From assembly GCA_026168455.1 (NCBI GenBank), contig CM047426.1:46273973-46337972 (forward strand): 64,000 nt of DNA. Reading direction: 5' to 3'. The notes below the pieces were generated by a model that was not told the DNA's origin, did not search any database, and saw only the letters and a program-made list of their open reading frames with translations. Below, piece by piece: positions 44,137 to 56,122 of this stretch. Position numbers and translations under genes: made by a program. This DNA comes from Theocolax elegans (taxonomy: Eukaryota; Arthropoda; Insecta; Hymenoptera; Cerocephalidae). The first letter of the stretch is position 1. Each line of letters starts with the position of its first letter.

Positions 44137-45178
44137 TCTCTAATTCCAGACTCCAACGAACCGCGCCGTTGCCGACTTGCAAAGAATTTTACTTTGCCCG
44201 TGTCGCGTGAGGGGACATCACCTCCCGACACTGCTTCAATTGAGAACGAGGTCGCTCCGGTCGTCGCTCATTCTACAGTGACCCCCACCACGAGGACGAC
44301 CACTTTGTCGCCATGTACGCAGGTTCCTAGGCAACCTCGCGACGCCGCGCCCACTAAGAATTGGTCCGGCCTACCCGCGCAACCGACAGGCACCGTTGAT
44401 ATGGCCGCTCTCTTCTCGGACTTCGCGATCCGGTTAGAGGCAAATCTCGAGCGCAGGGTCTCGCGCATTGAATCATCGGTTCAAGGGCTGGCCAGCCAAA
44501 TTCGGGACCTTAATTCCCAGGTTTTACAAATTGAGGCAGCGACTGAAGAGAGTTTTGCCAGCGTCTCAGACCGCTTGGGAGCAAATGAAAATATTCGCGG
44601 TATGATTAGTGAGGTCCGGGATAACCAGACGATGTCTGCAGCATCTCCCATTAGATACTTGCGAGGTATTACTGCTCGGTGTCCCTGCTAACCTGACCAT
44701 ATCGGATGGGGAGGCTATCGAGAAAATATTGCCCGAAATCAGTCTCCCCCGGGTTAGCTCGCAAATCGTTAATATTTGTCTCTAGCTTGCCCGGATAAAG
44801 CCAGGAAATCAAGACTCAAGACGGGCGACCTTGACTTCAGCTACTACCAACAACAAAGGGCTCGTATTCGGGGTTTCCTCCCCCTCAACCAGAGATTTTA
44901 TCTTAGAGAGGGCACGACTTCTCAAGGGTATTTCGGCAGATTCTCTCTTTGGTGCGGGTGGAGGTTCGTCAATTTTTTTGCGTGCGATATGGCCCAAGCG
45001 GCTGCATGATCTTCTAAGTAAAGCACTTCGCCGTTCTACTGACTTGGGTTTCGCAAGACCCATAGTTAAGAACTACACGGTTTTTATGCGCAAAACTAAG
45101 GGAGGGCAGCTCCTTCCGATACATTCCGAATCGGACATTTTTAACTTTTCAATTCCTAATTCTTCTTCTTCGCAATGA
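44137..45178 (+). pseudogene. LINE copy 4 ORF1: coiled coil and FP-like C-terminal domain
   Basis: The first frame (44137-44691) is Thr/Pro-rich, then has a coiled-coil segment (ALFSDFAIRLEANLERRVSRI..., Leu/Val/Ile heptads, about 44395-44590). After a frameshift the frame 44831-45178 reads ERARLLKGISADSLF, then LGFARPIVKNYTVFMRK and PIHSESDIFNF. This resembles the baculovirus FP-type C-terminal domain found in ORF1 proteins of many insect LINEs. ORF1 binds element RNA as an oligomer. At least one frameshift breaks it between 44690 and 44830. The initial MIIIIII comes from the preceding ATC repeat and is not native. Confidence 0.7.
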
Positions 45179-45199
45179 GGGTTGTCTGGCCAGGTTTCA

Positions 45200-45836
45200 T
45201 CATCTACTAACACTCCATTCTCCATTTTTCATGTGAACATAAAGCGCCTAAAATTCATTTTTCATCCATCGAATCACTAGTTCTTCCTCTTAATTTTGAT
45301 ATCATTGCTTTTTCTGAACCCTTCCTCACAGAACGTGACTCCTCCGATATGCTGGGTCCTTCTAATTACACTTTACACAGATTGGACCGAATTGGTATTG
45401 ACGGGGGGCGGGGGGTGTTGCGGTTTATATCAAGAGTAATCTTGATATCAGGCTGTGGCTCACTCTAGAGTTTATGATCTTTCAAATTTACAATAAAAAT
45501 AGTTCGCTACTTTTCTGTGTGGTTTATAGGAGGCTCACAGCGGCCTACCGAACAAAATTTTTTGATTCATTGACAAATTTTTTACGTACTTGCGACCAGA
45601 TTGTTATCACCGGAGAATTTAATATTAACATATGCAATAAAGATGGGGCATCCGCCATGTTGGAATCCTACTTAGACTCTAAACCTTTTTCTTGTTAAAT
45701 CCGATCCTACTCATCATACTCATTCATCTACCCATTCATCTCATACATGGCTCGACTTATTTATTGTACGTAATCCCCCGCCAGTCTATAAACATTCCAA
45801 GTCACTCGTGCCCTTTGCAGCAGGGCAAGACTTTAT
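45200..45836 (+). pseudogene. LINE copy 4 endonuclease (broken)
   Basis: FHVNIKRL-type N-terminal sequence, IIAFSEPFLTE (catalytic Glu region), NYTLHRLDRIG, a G-run frameshift near 45405-45420, VVYRRLTAA, IVITGEFNIN (GDFN with Asp to Glu) and HTWLDLFIV follow in order. This is most of an APE-type endonuclease. At least two frameshifts and a stop near 45697 break it, and the 1.28-kb insert interrupts it in the last motif region. Confidence 0.7.
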
Positions 45837-47148
45837 TGTACACGCATTAGTCAGGTGAGGGTGAATGACTCGGCCCCCAATTCCGAGAGTCCGATATATA
45901 CTTCCTACGATAGTGGAGGAAGAGGATTGCCACAAGTGGGCCTCGAAATCGAGCTGTTTCGTCGAGCCTGAGTCGGAGATTCACTGTATAACTTGCTATA
46001 TTTGGTTCACTAACACGCTTAGTTTGTCGAAGATACGCTGTTAACGATTATTCTATTCATCTGGGCGACTTCGTCAAGGGAGACTCTACCTAGGGATGAA
46101 GGGACGGCCGCTAAATCAAAGTAGATACCTTTCGGGGTGTACTACGTGTAGTGTCAAAATGCTGACGCGGGCCTCTCGAGGTCCGTCTTGGGGCACATCC
46201 GGACCGAAGTAGTTTCTCATCCAGACGATAAAAGTTGTTGGGATGTCTCACAGAAGGGTGTCCCTTTCATCAAAAGAGATCCTTGTGTATAAAGTAAGTA
46301 AGTCGAGTTGTGGTATACTTCCGAACTGAAGACTTTGCATAGCGTGAGATGTTAAACACCATAACCTTTTGGTTTGTACGCTATGGTGTTTCATATCTCA
46401 CCCTATGCAAAGAAACCTTTTGGCTTGTACGCTTTTTTCTCTTTCAGGGGATTTTTCGAACGGTATCCCTTAGAGAGTTTGTGAAGGGAATGACGTATGC
46501 TTTATCCTTCACGAACGTTCGAACGCTAGGCCACCTACCGCAAAACCTCACCGGGGATCCGGGGAGTAATAGGAAGATGTGCTTCGGCATGTCGACAATT
46601 GGACCAATATGACTTTACTATGGTACGCAGGGACTGGGAACCGAGCCCCACGTTGGCGTACCTCTGAGTCAAAGTGAAACGCCAGCGTGTCCCCAGTATT
46701 GGGTTGGACTCTGCGGGGTATGTGGTTGCAAGCAGGCTTGACGGGTGAAGCGAAGTTGACCCGGATGCCGCTTATGTTCGAAAGCAGACGACGGCGGTGA
46801 GCTAAACACCGCCGCATTCACACCGAGAATTACGACTCTAGGCTAGCCGTCGCAAGGCGGTGGGCCCCTATAAGGAGTTTCGGTACACTGTTTTAAAAGC
46901 CTCAGATCGCGGTTAACCGATCCCAAAGGCGACGCTTGACGACTTTCGTAACTCAAAAAAGTTATCGAATTGTCGAATCGAATTCGAAGCGCTTGGGACC
47001 ATTTAGAACAAAGCTACTTGGATCCTGAGGAGTTGCCAAAGTCGACTGACGGAGAAACCAGGGTGATCAAATACTGTCAGCTAGACGGTGCAATGTTGCC
47101 CTATGGAAAGACTCTAAAACAGTCATAGAATACATGTACACGCATTAG
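45837..47148. mobile_element. 1.28-kb ORF-less insert with 14-bp duplication (unclassified)
   Basis: tgtacacgcattag flanks the insert exactly (45837-45850 and 47135-47148). The insert 45851-47134 is far richer in GC and CpG than its surroundings and has no long ORF. It contains a strong hairpin at 46332-46432 and several short inverted repeats, and has no poly(A), no terminal inverted repeats and no LTRs. The flanking duplication and the interrupted LINE endonuclease show insertion by a target-duplicating mechanism. I do not recognise it. A non-autonomous retroposon with a structured RNA fits best. Confidence 0.75.
46332..46432 (+). repeat. hairpin inside the unclassified insert
   Basis: Arms tttgcatagcgtgagat...aaacaccata and tatggtgttt...atctcaccctatgcaaa pair over about 30 bp. 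The loop sequence aaccttttggtttgtacgct recurs just outside the right arm (aaccttttggcttgtacgct, near 46420). Confidence 0.8.
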
Positions 47149-48150
47149 ATCTTATTAAACCATTGCCGGCTGTAAAGAGGATTTGGTCGCGCAACCTTGC
47201 TAGAATTGATCCGCCGGCGGTTGCTGCTCCGATACATTTGATCGTCTTTTATTTCACTCTTGCACTACTATCATGTCGTCTCTATCATCAGCATCTCATC
47301 CTTCATGTACTTCGCCTGGCCGTTCACACTCTCCTTCACTTTTTACTTCGATGCCTTCCTCTTCGTCCCCCAGTCCTATCATCATCCTCCTTTCAAATCT
47401 TGTTTCAGCTACATTACATACATTTGACTCACTCGCTCCCGCATAACTCATCACCATTAAGGACTTAACTAAAATCTTAGATCACCCCACGCATAAAACA
47501 TAGCGAGTATTAAGACTCGCAACACGGCATATAAAAGATATTTGACCCTGAGCTTGGATTATCAGATTTACAAGGATCTTCGTAATCTTGTTAGAAACGC
47601 TATAGACTCGGGTAAATTTACGCACTTTTATAACAAAATCAAATCTGCATCTAACTCGTCAAATCTGTGGAAGGAGCTCATAAACATGGGTCTCGCGTCT
47701 AAACCAGCTCAATCACCTCTCAACATTTTCTCACTCGATCAGCTCAACAATCATTATGCGTCTACATCCTATTCAGTCTCTCCTTTCACTTATTCTCAAC
47801 TTCAGTCTCTCATCTCACCCTCTGATATTTTGCATTCATCTTATACTTTAACTTCCTTTCACTTCGCACCTATTACCCCCCATAAAGTCATATCTACCAT
47901 ATCCAGGGCCACTTCCAAAGCCACGGACCACGATGGAATTTCTATTCCGATGCTTAAGATTACAGCTTCCCAAATCGCACCCCATCTAGCTGAACTGTTT
48001 AACTTATCTCTCTCAACTGGATCCTTTGCAGAGCCCTGGACTAAGTCTCTTCTCTTTCCTCTGGGCAAGTCGAGCAGGGTGATCTCACCGTCGGACACTA
48101 GGCCCATTGCAAAGCTCTGCGAAATCTCCAAAATTCTGAAAAAGTTAACT
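47149..48150 (+). pseudogene. LINE copy 4 pre-RT and RT N-terminus
   Basis: After the insert: KRIWSRNLARIDPP, a Ser-rich linker, then the frame 47542-48192 with LDYQIYKDLRNLVRNAI, LWKELINMGL, the RT fingers (ATSKATDHDGISIPML, then GKSSRVISPSDTRPIAKLCEISKIL). Right after SKIL the sequence changes to the family's 3' UTR, so motifs A, B and C and the C-terminal domain are missing. The deletion joins two points of the same family, as expected from template switching or recombination. Confidence 0.75.
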
Positions 48151-48208
48151 TTATGTGTATACGGGGTTTTACCTCTATTACCCAATAAATAAATCAAATT
48201 AAATCAAA

Positions 48209-48225
48209 TCTCTCTCCCGCTCTCT
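48209..48225. repeat. short (TC)n tract between LINE copies 4 and 5
   Basis: tctctctcccgctctcttcc directly follows the copy 4 tail and precedes the ORF1 fragment of copy 5. Confidence 0.75.
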
Positions 48226-50219
48226 TCCATAGTCTTGCGTGCGTTATGGCCAAAGCAGCTGCATGAACTTTGGTCTTAAGCACTTCGTCGATCTGCTGAC
48301 TTGGGCTACGCGAGACCTCTACTTAAGAATTATATTATATATATGCGTAGAACTATGAGAGGGCAGGTCCTTCCGGTGCATTCTGAATCAGACATTCTTA
48401 ACCTCTCAACTCCCAAATCTCCTCCATCGAAGTGACTGGCCAGGCTTCATCCTCTACTAACACTCCATTCCTTATTTTTCATGTGAACATAAACCGCTTA
48501 AAAACTCTATTTCTCATTCATCGAATCACTGGTCCTTACTTTTAATCATAAAATTATTGCTCTTAATGAAACTTTCCTCACAGAGCACGGCTCCTCCGAC
48601 ATACTAGGCCTGCCTAATTATACACTACACAGATTAGACCTAGTTGGTAAGGAGGGGGGGGGGCAAGGGTTGCAGCTTACATCAGGAATAATCTGAATGT
48701 TAGGCTCACTGCATTGTGGCTCACTCTGACCCTTTATTTTCCAACTCCCCAGAGATTATGATTTTCCAAATATACAGTACAACTACTTCGCTGTTCTTCT
48801 ATGTGACGTATAGGAGGCCAACGGCGGCCTACCCATGAAAGTTTTTTAATTCTTTGGCTAATTTTCTTTATACTTGCGACCAGGTTGTTGTCACTGGAGA
48901 TTTTAGTTATCATCGGAGATTAAAGATGGGTCGTCCGCTATGTTCGAGTCCTACAACTCAACAATATCTGAACAGAAATAGTTTAATTATTGAGAGACAA
49001 GTGAGCTTCCGCCGGGGGCATAGTACTCAGATAGCTCTAATTGGTGTTGTGGATGATATTAGGAGAGCCGTTGATAAGCGTATGATTACCATTCTTATAC
49101 TGTTCGACTTCTCTAAGGCGTTTGATTCAGTACCGCACGGTATCTTACTCTTTCAATTACGTTCACTGGGCTGTTCTGACACGGTCATCATCTGGTTTTA
49201 CCACTACCTAGTAGGCCGCTCTCAGCAATAGTGAATGAACTGGGAACTAGCTCGGCCTGGATTGGCACATCCAGGGGGGTTCCGCAGAGCAGTGTCCCGG
49301 GCCAGCTGCTATTTTCGATTTTTATAAACGACCTACCACGAGTCTTTAAATATTCAAGTATACGATCTTTGCGGATAGCATTCAGTTCTACCACCAATTC
49401 TACCCTGCTGACCTCGTCCGGGGAGTCCAGCAAATTTCAGAAGATGCCAAAGCGGTGGATAACTAGACGAGGTCGAATGGATTGAATTTGAATGTAAATA
49501 AGACGAAGGTGATGATCTTGGGTAGTAATTCCCTTGACTGTGAGTCTGAAGTCAAATCGTTAGGTGTTTAGATTACCCAACCCTGGATTGGTCACGTCAG
49601 GTCGCGTCGGTGTCCCAGAGGGTCCATGAAGTTCTACACTTTCGCGTCAAAGTAGAAAGAGTCTTATTGAGGCGCTTGTTTTCCCGCACTTAGATTACGC
49701 GTGTGCGGTCTTTAATCTCTTAGATGCTACCAAGAATCTAAAACTCCAGCGCCTATTGAACGTGTGCGTTCGCTTTGTGTGGGGGAACATTCCTTGTCGT
49801 GATCATGTAACACCTTACCATTTCAAGCTGGGGTAGCTGTTGGTCGAGCTCAGGAAATCTCTTTTCATCGGTAGTTGTGCCTATAATATCATCATTCATA
49901 AATCCCCGTCCTACATTGCCCGCCACTTCATTTTGCGCTATGCTTCATTCTCATCCCAATGCTTCTCACGCCGCCCACCTATGTCCCTTTTTTATCTCCT
50001 GCCTAGAATCGAAGCCCTAAATAATTTTTTCATAATCACTGCCTCTCGCCTCATTGACCATTTCTCTTTTACCGACTTTGACTCGCTCCTATTTACCTCG
50101 TTGCGTGCTCTCCCTTGGCTGATATTTAATTAATTTCATGTGTCGTGCTACCGTTATTCTTTTTTGTCATTAGTATATGTATTTATTTCGGCTCTTCTGA
50201 TGGAGGCTGGCCTTTATGG
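48226..50219 (+). mobile_element. LINE copy 5 (5'-truncated, internally deleted)
   Basis: It starts in the C-terminal part of ORF1 (48230-48440), then endonuclease pieces with a G-run near 48650. It joins directly from an ITGDFS-like motif (48890) to RT sequence LIIERQVSFRRGHSTQ (48975), and ends near 50219 against an LTR. No intact 3' tail is visible. Confidence 0.8.
48854..50133 (+). pseudogene. LINE copy 5 endonuclease-RT fusion by deletion
   Basis: The 125-codon frame 48854-49231 starts with endonuclease sequence (YTCDQVVVTGDFS) and switches within 40 codons to RT (RQVSFRRGHSTQIAL, motif A FDFSKAFDSVP). The endonuclease end and RT fingers are deleted. Further pieces follow in other frames: motif B as SRGVPQSSVPGQLLF (GVPQGS altered) near 49270, the motif C region disrupted near 49370, and the C-terminal region with stops to 50133. 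This is the most decayed of the same-family copies. Confidence 0.75.
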
Positions 50220-51175
50220 TGTCGCGTCCCGACGAAAATTATAATATTATTTTTCGTAAAAAAGTACTGCGCAGTATAAAATAAAATTATGGCGTAGAAG
50301 ACGAACGAAATAAGGTTGATAAAGAATGATTCTAAGTTAATGCAGAATATAATGCCTAATTTATAGAGCTAAGGGACAGATTAATTTACGAGCGTTTCAA
50401 ATGAAAAAGAGACTGAAAAGTAGAGTTGAAGATATTATTCAAAGCCAATACGCATATAAGCGGGATTGCAGATAGTGAGAGCGATACGAAGGGTTGCGCA
50501 AGAGTTTTTCTATACTGCACCATAAAATCAATGCTCGGAGAAGAGCCGGAGATGAGAGACATGGACTAGAAAACTCAAGCATTAGAAGGAAGTAATAAAT
50601 TAAGCCGTTTTTTGGATAATGTCGCAGTAATAAAAGGGGGGCAGTAAATTCTCCGAATAAACTACGAAGCGATACAGAAAATGCAGGGGATTCGATAATT
50701 TTTTGATCACGCACATCTGACGGACCAATTGGGTGCAAGCACAGAAAAATCGAGAACTAATTACGCAATTTCCATCTATAGCAAAGCGTAATACAAGGAC
50801 AGATGCATAAATTATTAAGGTATATAAAGAGGACCCAGAAAAGACACAGCCACTCCTAGTTTTTCGTCTAAAGCTTTCGTAAGGCGAAGCTCTGCTAGTC
50901 AACTCTTTAATTGTTATCCGAGGGCGAAGCTCTGCTACTCGGACTTTAAAAAAATACGCATTCTAAGTCAAGAGAGATATTGTATTCGGGAATCGAGACG
51001 CATCGTTGGTATCTACGAGCCTTAGTCAAGGAACTATGACTTCGACATCTGGCAATCATTGAACTCCGAACGCATAAGCATCTAACGTCGGCGCCCGCAG
51101 GTCTAGCGGGATATCACCAAGCCACTTGACACTGCTATCTACGCTCGAGGCAGACCTTCGTTCCTTACCATATAT
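50220..51175 (+). mobile_element. LTR and leader fragment of LTR element C
   Basis: It begins TGTCGCGTCCCGACG at 50220, a form common for Ty3/Gypsy LTRs. It has a TATA box (tatataaagagg, about 50820), then a duplicated gcgaagctctgct phrase (50883 and 50925) and a primer-binding-site-like tcggcgcccgcagg near 51091. It is cut at 51175 by element D. No coding part of this element is in the window before the break. Confidence 0.55.
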
Positions 51176-52515
51176 TGTGACAATGTGCTTTGCACATGTC
51201 AAGTAACGAACTATCGAACCCACATATCATTCCCTACACTTACCTACCCGCACAGTAAATAAGCCCTACCTACCCTCACAGACTAAAACCCCATCCCAAG
51301 CACGGCACACATAAAACACTTGGCCTTGACGTTGAAGGCCAGGGCGAGCTCAGAACCTCAGGTGGGCTCCTCCGAGTCTGACACTGCAAGCAGGATACTC
51401 AAAGGGAGGCGATCACCAGGAAGCATCCAGAACTCTCCGAAGCCTCACAGTACAGCAGTCAAGGCGATGAGGTAGTATCCAGGCAGGAAGCTGAAGAACC
51501 TCCAACGTCAAGCAAGATACAGCTGTAAAAGAGATACTAATAAGAACAAATACACAGTAAGAGGGTAAGAAGCAAGGATGAGGATAAATAGCCATAGCCA
51601 AGAAGACAAAAGACAAGGAAATATATGTACAGCTGTACATAATTACTACACCTGTAAAGGGATCATCATTGGGTAAATTGAGGTTAGCTTGCCGTGCACA
51701 AACAACGTGTACATCCGATCTCCCGGACAATAACGCATACAAATACACATATGTGTGTAAACCTCACGACCAAATACCCACCTAGAGCCGTAGACGGAGC
51801 GGCTAGTCATCAGCGAGGTCAACGTCGTCGAGGAGAGAGAGGGGTGACTCGGCCTCGAGCAGCAAGCGACGGCGGGTGAGCTTCGTACCTGAAACTCATG
51901 CCGTACCCATTTGATGAACGCAGTTAATAACGAATGAATTATTAGTTATCTGGGAAGAGGTTGTACCTCGTCTCCGAGACGGCAGCAGCACCAGGTTATC
52001 ATCACACAGCATACATCAACATACAGCGGAGTTATACCGATACAGCCTGAATACAGCGGCACCAGACTCGCTCGCGAGACGCGAGATCGAGGTGCCGCGC
52101 ACGAGTACGTACTGCGCAGGCGCGCGGTACGAACACGGGGCTCTCGAGCACGCCGAGAGCCAGAGCTCTACGGTCCGCCGTTTTGAACGGACGAAACCTA
52201 AAATAACCGCGAGACAGCTTGTCCTGTGCCTCGAAAGTCGAGGAGATAGCGAGTGTGCGTGAAAGAGAGAGAGAGAGAGAGAGCAACAGCGTCCCAACCT
52301 GCTGTTCCGGAGACGTCGTAAGGTTGGTGAACTATTAGAGAACTGCAGATAGTGCGTGCGAACATCCCGTCCTTCCCGTCCTCCCCTTCCTTCCCTACAG
52401 CATCTAGCACTTAACCCGGAACCCGGCTACGTAGCGGCCGGCGGTTAGACAGCAGTTGCATATTACGGCTACTTTCATCCGCGTATTATTGTTATTCGCC
52501 GCGTAGAAACGCGGC
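51176..52515 (+). repeat. 5' LTR of element D
   Basis: It starts TGTGACAATG and matches the copy at 62594 over its length with scattered differences. It contains a GA-rich run near 52265-52283. The end is placed before a TGGCGCCC-type primer-binding site. Antisense frames through it are not conserved genes. Confidence 0.8.
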
Positions 52516-52530
52516 TGGCGCCCACCCGAA
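52516..52530 (+). other. primer-binding site of element D
   Basis: tggcgcccacccgaa directly follows gaaacgcggc. The TGGCGCCC start is the form seen at 14816. A damaged version also follows the right LTR at 63976. Confidence 0.55.
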
Positions 52531-53896
52531 TACATAATATAATCAATTAATAAATACGTGTGTTATTCTTAATTAATTACTAAAAATTACTTAATTAAAG
52601 TGGCGTAAAGCGTTATTGTTTTTTGTTGTTTCATTAGTAGTTAAAAGCGAGCGGAAATAAATATAGTGAGCGTCGAAGCGCGACGCAAATAAGCGGCCAT
52701 ATTGCCTTTTCTTTTCCTCCAAGCAAGCTCGCACACACACCGGAAGAAGCCGGTCGGCCATTTTAACGGCCATTTTTATAATTAATAATTGAGCACGTGC
52801 ACGGAAAATATAAATTTGTTTTTTTTCTTTTTAATAATTTATTTGCACTGCTTTGGATATTTGGTTATGAATAGTTGTTTTTTTTTGGGTACGCTGATTA
52901 ATAAAAATATAAATAATTCATTTTCCCTCTCCTTCTAACCCATACAGCTGTAATAACCAAATATTTGTAATTTTGTTTTTTTTTGTTGTTTAAATTGTGT
53001 AATTATAAAATTGATAAACAATTTGCATTTTATAATTATAATAATAATTTAAGCTGCTTTGAGCATTATTAATATTTTTTTTCAAGCATTATAATTTTCT
53101 TTGGTAACATATATTAACATATTAATGCTATTTTATATTCCCCTCGCTATTATCACGTTTGATTAAATTGTGTTTTTCTTTTTGCTTATATACAATTAAG
53201 GCTTACTGAATTAAATCACACATTTTGCTAGTTTTATTTATTGTTAGCTTAATAAATAATAATAATCAATTTTGCTTGACCTGCTATACCCATTGCAACA
53301 AAATTTAATTTCTCCCTCATTGCTCCCCATAATAATAGTTATTATAAAAATAATACTGCATAATTTTTGTTTATTGTTGTTTGCTGCCTACCTAACCCAG
53401 TGTATATTTTATTTATATAAGCATAATTTGCACGTCCCTTGCACATATACCCCAATACTGATTGATTGTAGTATTATTAACATTAAATATTTAAGGAATA
53501 TTTTGGTGTGTACATAAGGCTGTATATATCTTTTTCCAGAACAATAACGCTGTATAAGATACAATATAATAATTGATAACCCATATAAATAAATATTTTC
53601 CCGCAATACTTTATTTTCTATACTGCCTAGCTGATAATAAAGCAAGCTTATTTAATTTTTTTTGCTGTTTGTGGATTGCTTAGTGAAAAGTGAATCTAAT
53701 TTAATTAGCTTAGCTTGAAAATTGTTTTTTTTTCTTTTCATTGGTATTTTTTGATTTTTGCTTGGCGTGTTTAATTTAATTTAGATATAATTAAACAAGA
53801 GCTAAGAAATTTCAAGGCAATCGAGCTAATAAGAACTATTAATAATAATATTTATTTAATTATTAAGAGAAAATAAGCTACAATAGACTAATCAAA
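52531..53896 (+). other. AT-rich leader of element D
   Basis: About 1.37 kb lies between primer-binding site and gag, with T/A homopolymers and no supported ORF. It would be the 5' untranslated and packaging region. Confidence 0.55.
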
Positions 53897-56110
53897 ATGT
53901 CTCACAACGGTGATGACCTTGATTTAATTTTAGGAGAAGACTTATCGGTGTTACAACCAGCAGTAGGTGCCGGTGTAATACGACGCAGTATTAATAATAC
54001 CAGTGATGGTAGAATCACGGTATACGCCAGCAAAGTCGGAATAAATATAGATTCGGATTGTAAAATTATTAGAGATAGGTTAGCTAGGTACGAAATTAGA
54101 CGTAATTTCGGACCATCGTATGCTGACTGGAATGCAGCAGTAGACGAGGCCAACCCGATTATTGATACAGATTTGTCCCTTACGCAATCAGAAAGAGAAA
54201 ATATCCTCACTATCGCTATAAATACAGCTCCAGCAAGAAGTAGTAAAGCAAAACGAATGTTTTATATTCAATTGCCAACCGGTCAAACAAGAGGACAATA
54301 CCGAGATCCAATCTCCATAAGTAATGAGAATTTGTTGTCATTACCGGAAATGGAATGCGGATCGGAAATGCAATCGGCTGTAAGGGAAAACAGCAACGCG
54401 AGAGAAAACATGCAACGATTAAATATTGAAAATTTAAGGATAAGCAGCGCAGCTAATCGCCCTCAAGCACAGTCTACAGCATATAGATTGAGTCCACCGT
54501 CACCAGTATGCGATAATTCGATGATGGAATTAACGCATACAGTACCAAGCTTAACGACAACACAGTTGAGCATAAATTCGACTTCCTATTATCTCATCCA
54601 CACATTAGCCCCTTCATCTCCCACAAACCCAGACCTCATAGACAACCCATTTACCCAATATACAGCTCCAGTTACCACATACAGTACCAACATTTATACA
54701 GATACCCGACCTAGATCAACCCAAACTATCCAACCCTCAGCTTTTCGTCCAATAAGCACAAGCCCTTTTTCCCCTATTGCACTCGTACCTAGACCAGTAA
54801 GCCGAGCAAATACGCCACACAGCAATGAAGAACCCGAAATAGTGACCCAAGGTAAAAGAGTCAATCAGGCACGCGAAAATAGACATAACCCCACAAGCAG
54901 CGCATAGCTGAGCAATGTACATAGGAATGTACAGAGTGTCCATTGGGAAGACGATGGAGTTACAGAACCCAACGTTCCAAAAGAGACCCAAATTACCGAC
55001 AAAGAGCTCGAAAGCAAATATGATGAACAATTCAGGCGATTGGAGCAGCAAATACAGCAAATGCAGCAATTATGCAGCAAATTAATAGAAATACACAGCA
55101 CTCAGCAAAATAGACAACATAGCAGTTTGCCAGTGCATCAGGAAAACAACGAAACGTACTCAATCTCAGCTTACCCACACATATAGCCACAGCAAAGTAC
55201 GTTTAACCGAGCATTCAGATACAGCCGATCGTACGAAACCTGCTTAGAAGACGCTACCTTTATAAGGGAGAAAAGGACGGCGCAAATCTTCTCACGCCAC
55301 CATATCCAATTTAAAGGAGCTAAAAAGAATGATCCAGAGACATTCCTATCGAACCTAGAGGAATGTAGAGAAAGCTACAGTCTCTCAACTCAGGACATTT
55401 TTGCATGAAGCATGGAAATGGTTTAGGCGCGAGAATAGCAGCTGGAAAGACTACCTAGACTTTGTAGATGCGCTAAGACTACAATATGGGACGGAGGAAA
55501 CACAAAGCCAGCTTCGACAAGCTATTGAAAATAGGACACAAGGACCTAATGAGGATATTTCCACATACCTCACTAAGTTAAGAAGCATGCTAGACCAGGT
55601 CAAGCCAACGATACCTCAATCCGAACAGTTGGATAGAGCGTATCGCAACCTGCACCCTAGCTATAGATCGAAAATCGAAAGACACCATTTCGATAATTTC
55701 ATACAGCTGCAGCGACTTGGTAAAAAGGAGGAAGCAAGACGTTTGATGGATGAAACGTACAAACCTCCACCAGTCATTCAAAATTACGGCTTAGCAAAGT
55801 ATGCATATGTTGATCCTATGCATACAAAAACCCGCAAATTAGTAGCAGTTTCCTCAGAGACGAGCGAAAATATTGTAGTACCCCCAAAATCCATAGCACC
55901 CATAGCCACTAACCCACAAAAGAAAGTACAGCACCAGTACCCATGGAAGCCAAACAGCCCTCAAGCAGCAAGAAAATATACAGCACCTCCCAAGCAAGAG
56001 TCTAAGCAGCGGTACAGCGAAGCTAAAAAAAATTAATGAATAAAATTCAAAGAGCCTTGTTATAGGTGTAATAAACTTGGGCATTGGATAGCAGAAAGCC
56101 CAGAACCTGC
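53897..56110 (+). pseudogene. element D gag (stops and a frameshift)
   Basis: The first frame (53897-54907, 336 codons) has an N-terminal domain of unknown type and a Pro/Ser/Thr-rich stretch, and ends at a nonsense codon. The same frame continues with a Gln-rich coiled coil (EQFRRLEQQIQQMQQL, about 55030). After another stop near 55186 and a frameshift near 55405 the capsid follows in 55401-56036 (WKWFRRENSSWKDYLDF, LRLQYG, EDISTYLTKLRSML). Two knuckle-like motifs at about 56055-56160 each miss one zinc ligand: CYRCNKLGHWIAES (last Cys to Ser) and CRNCGAQGTNYANC (His to Thr). The protein would form the particle and bind RNA; this copy cannot. Confidence 0.75.
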
Positions 56111-56122
56111 AACATGCCGTAA

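Larger units (their letters stand above)
44137..48209 (+). mobile_element. LINE copy 4 (ORF1-EN-RT, internally deleted, with an insert)
   Basis: It starts within ORF1, runs through the endonuclease, is split by the insert 45851-47134, continues to the start of RT, and then jumps near 48150 to a 3' UTR like that of copy 2 (gtatacggggtttt, tail near 48190-48209). RT motifs A to C are deleted. Confidence 0.8.

Noticed and set aside
45851..47134. The insert as an rDNA fragment or R2-type element
   Set aside because: No stretch could be matched to 18S or 28S rRNA and no RT or endonuclease sequence is present.
51413..51748. Antisense open frame present in both LTRs of element D (again at 62789-63187)
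   Set aside because: It recurs only because the two LTRs are copies of one sequence. It differs in length between copies and has no recognisable domain.
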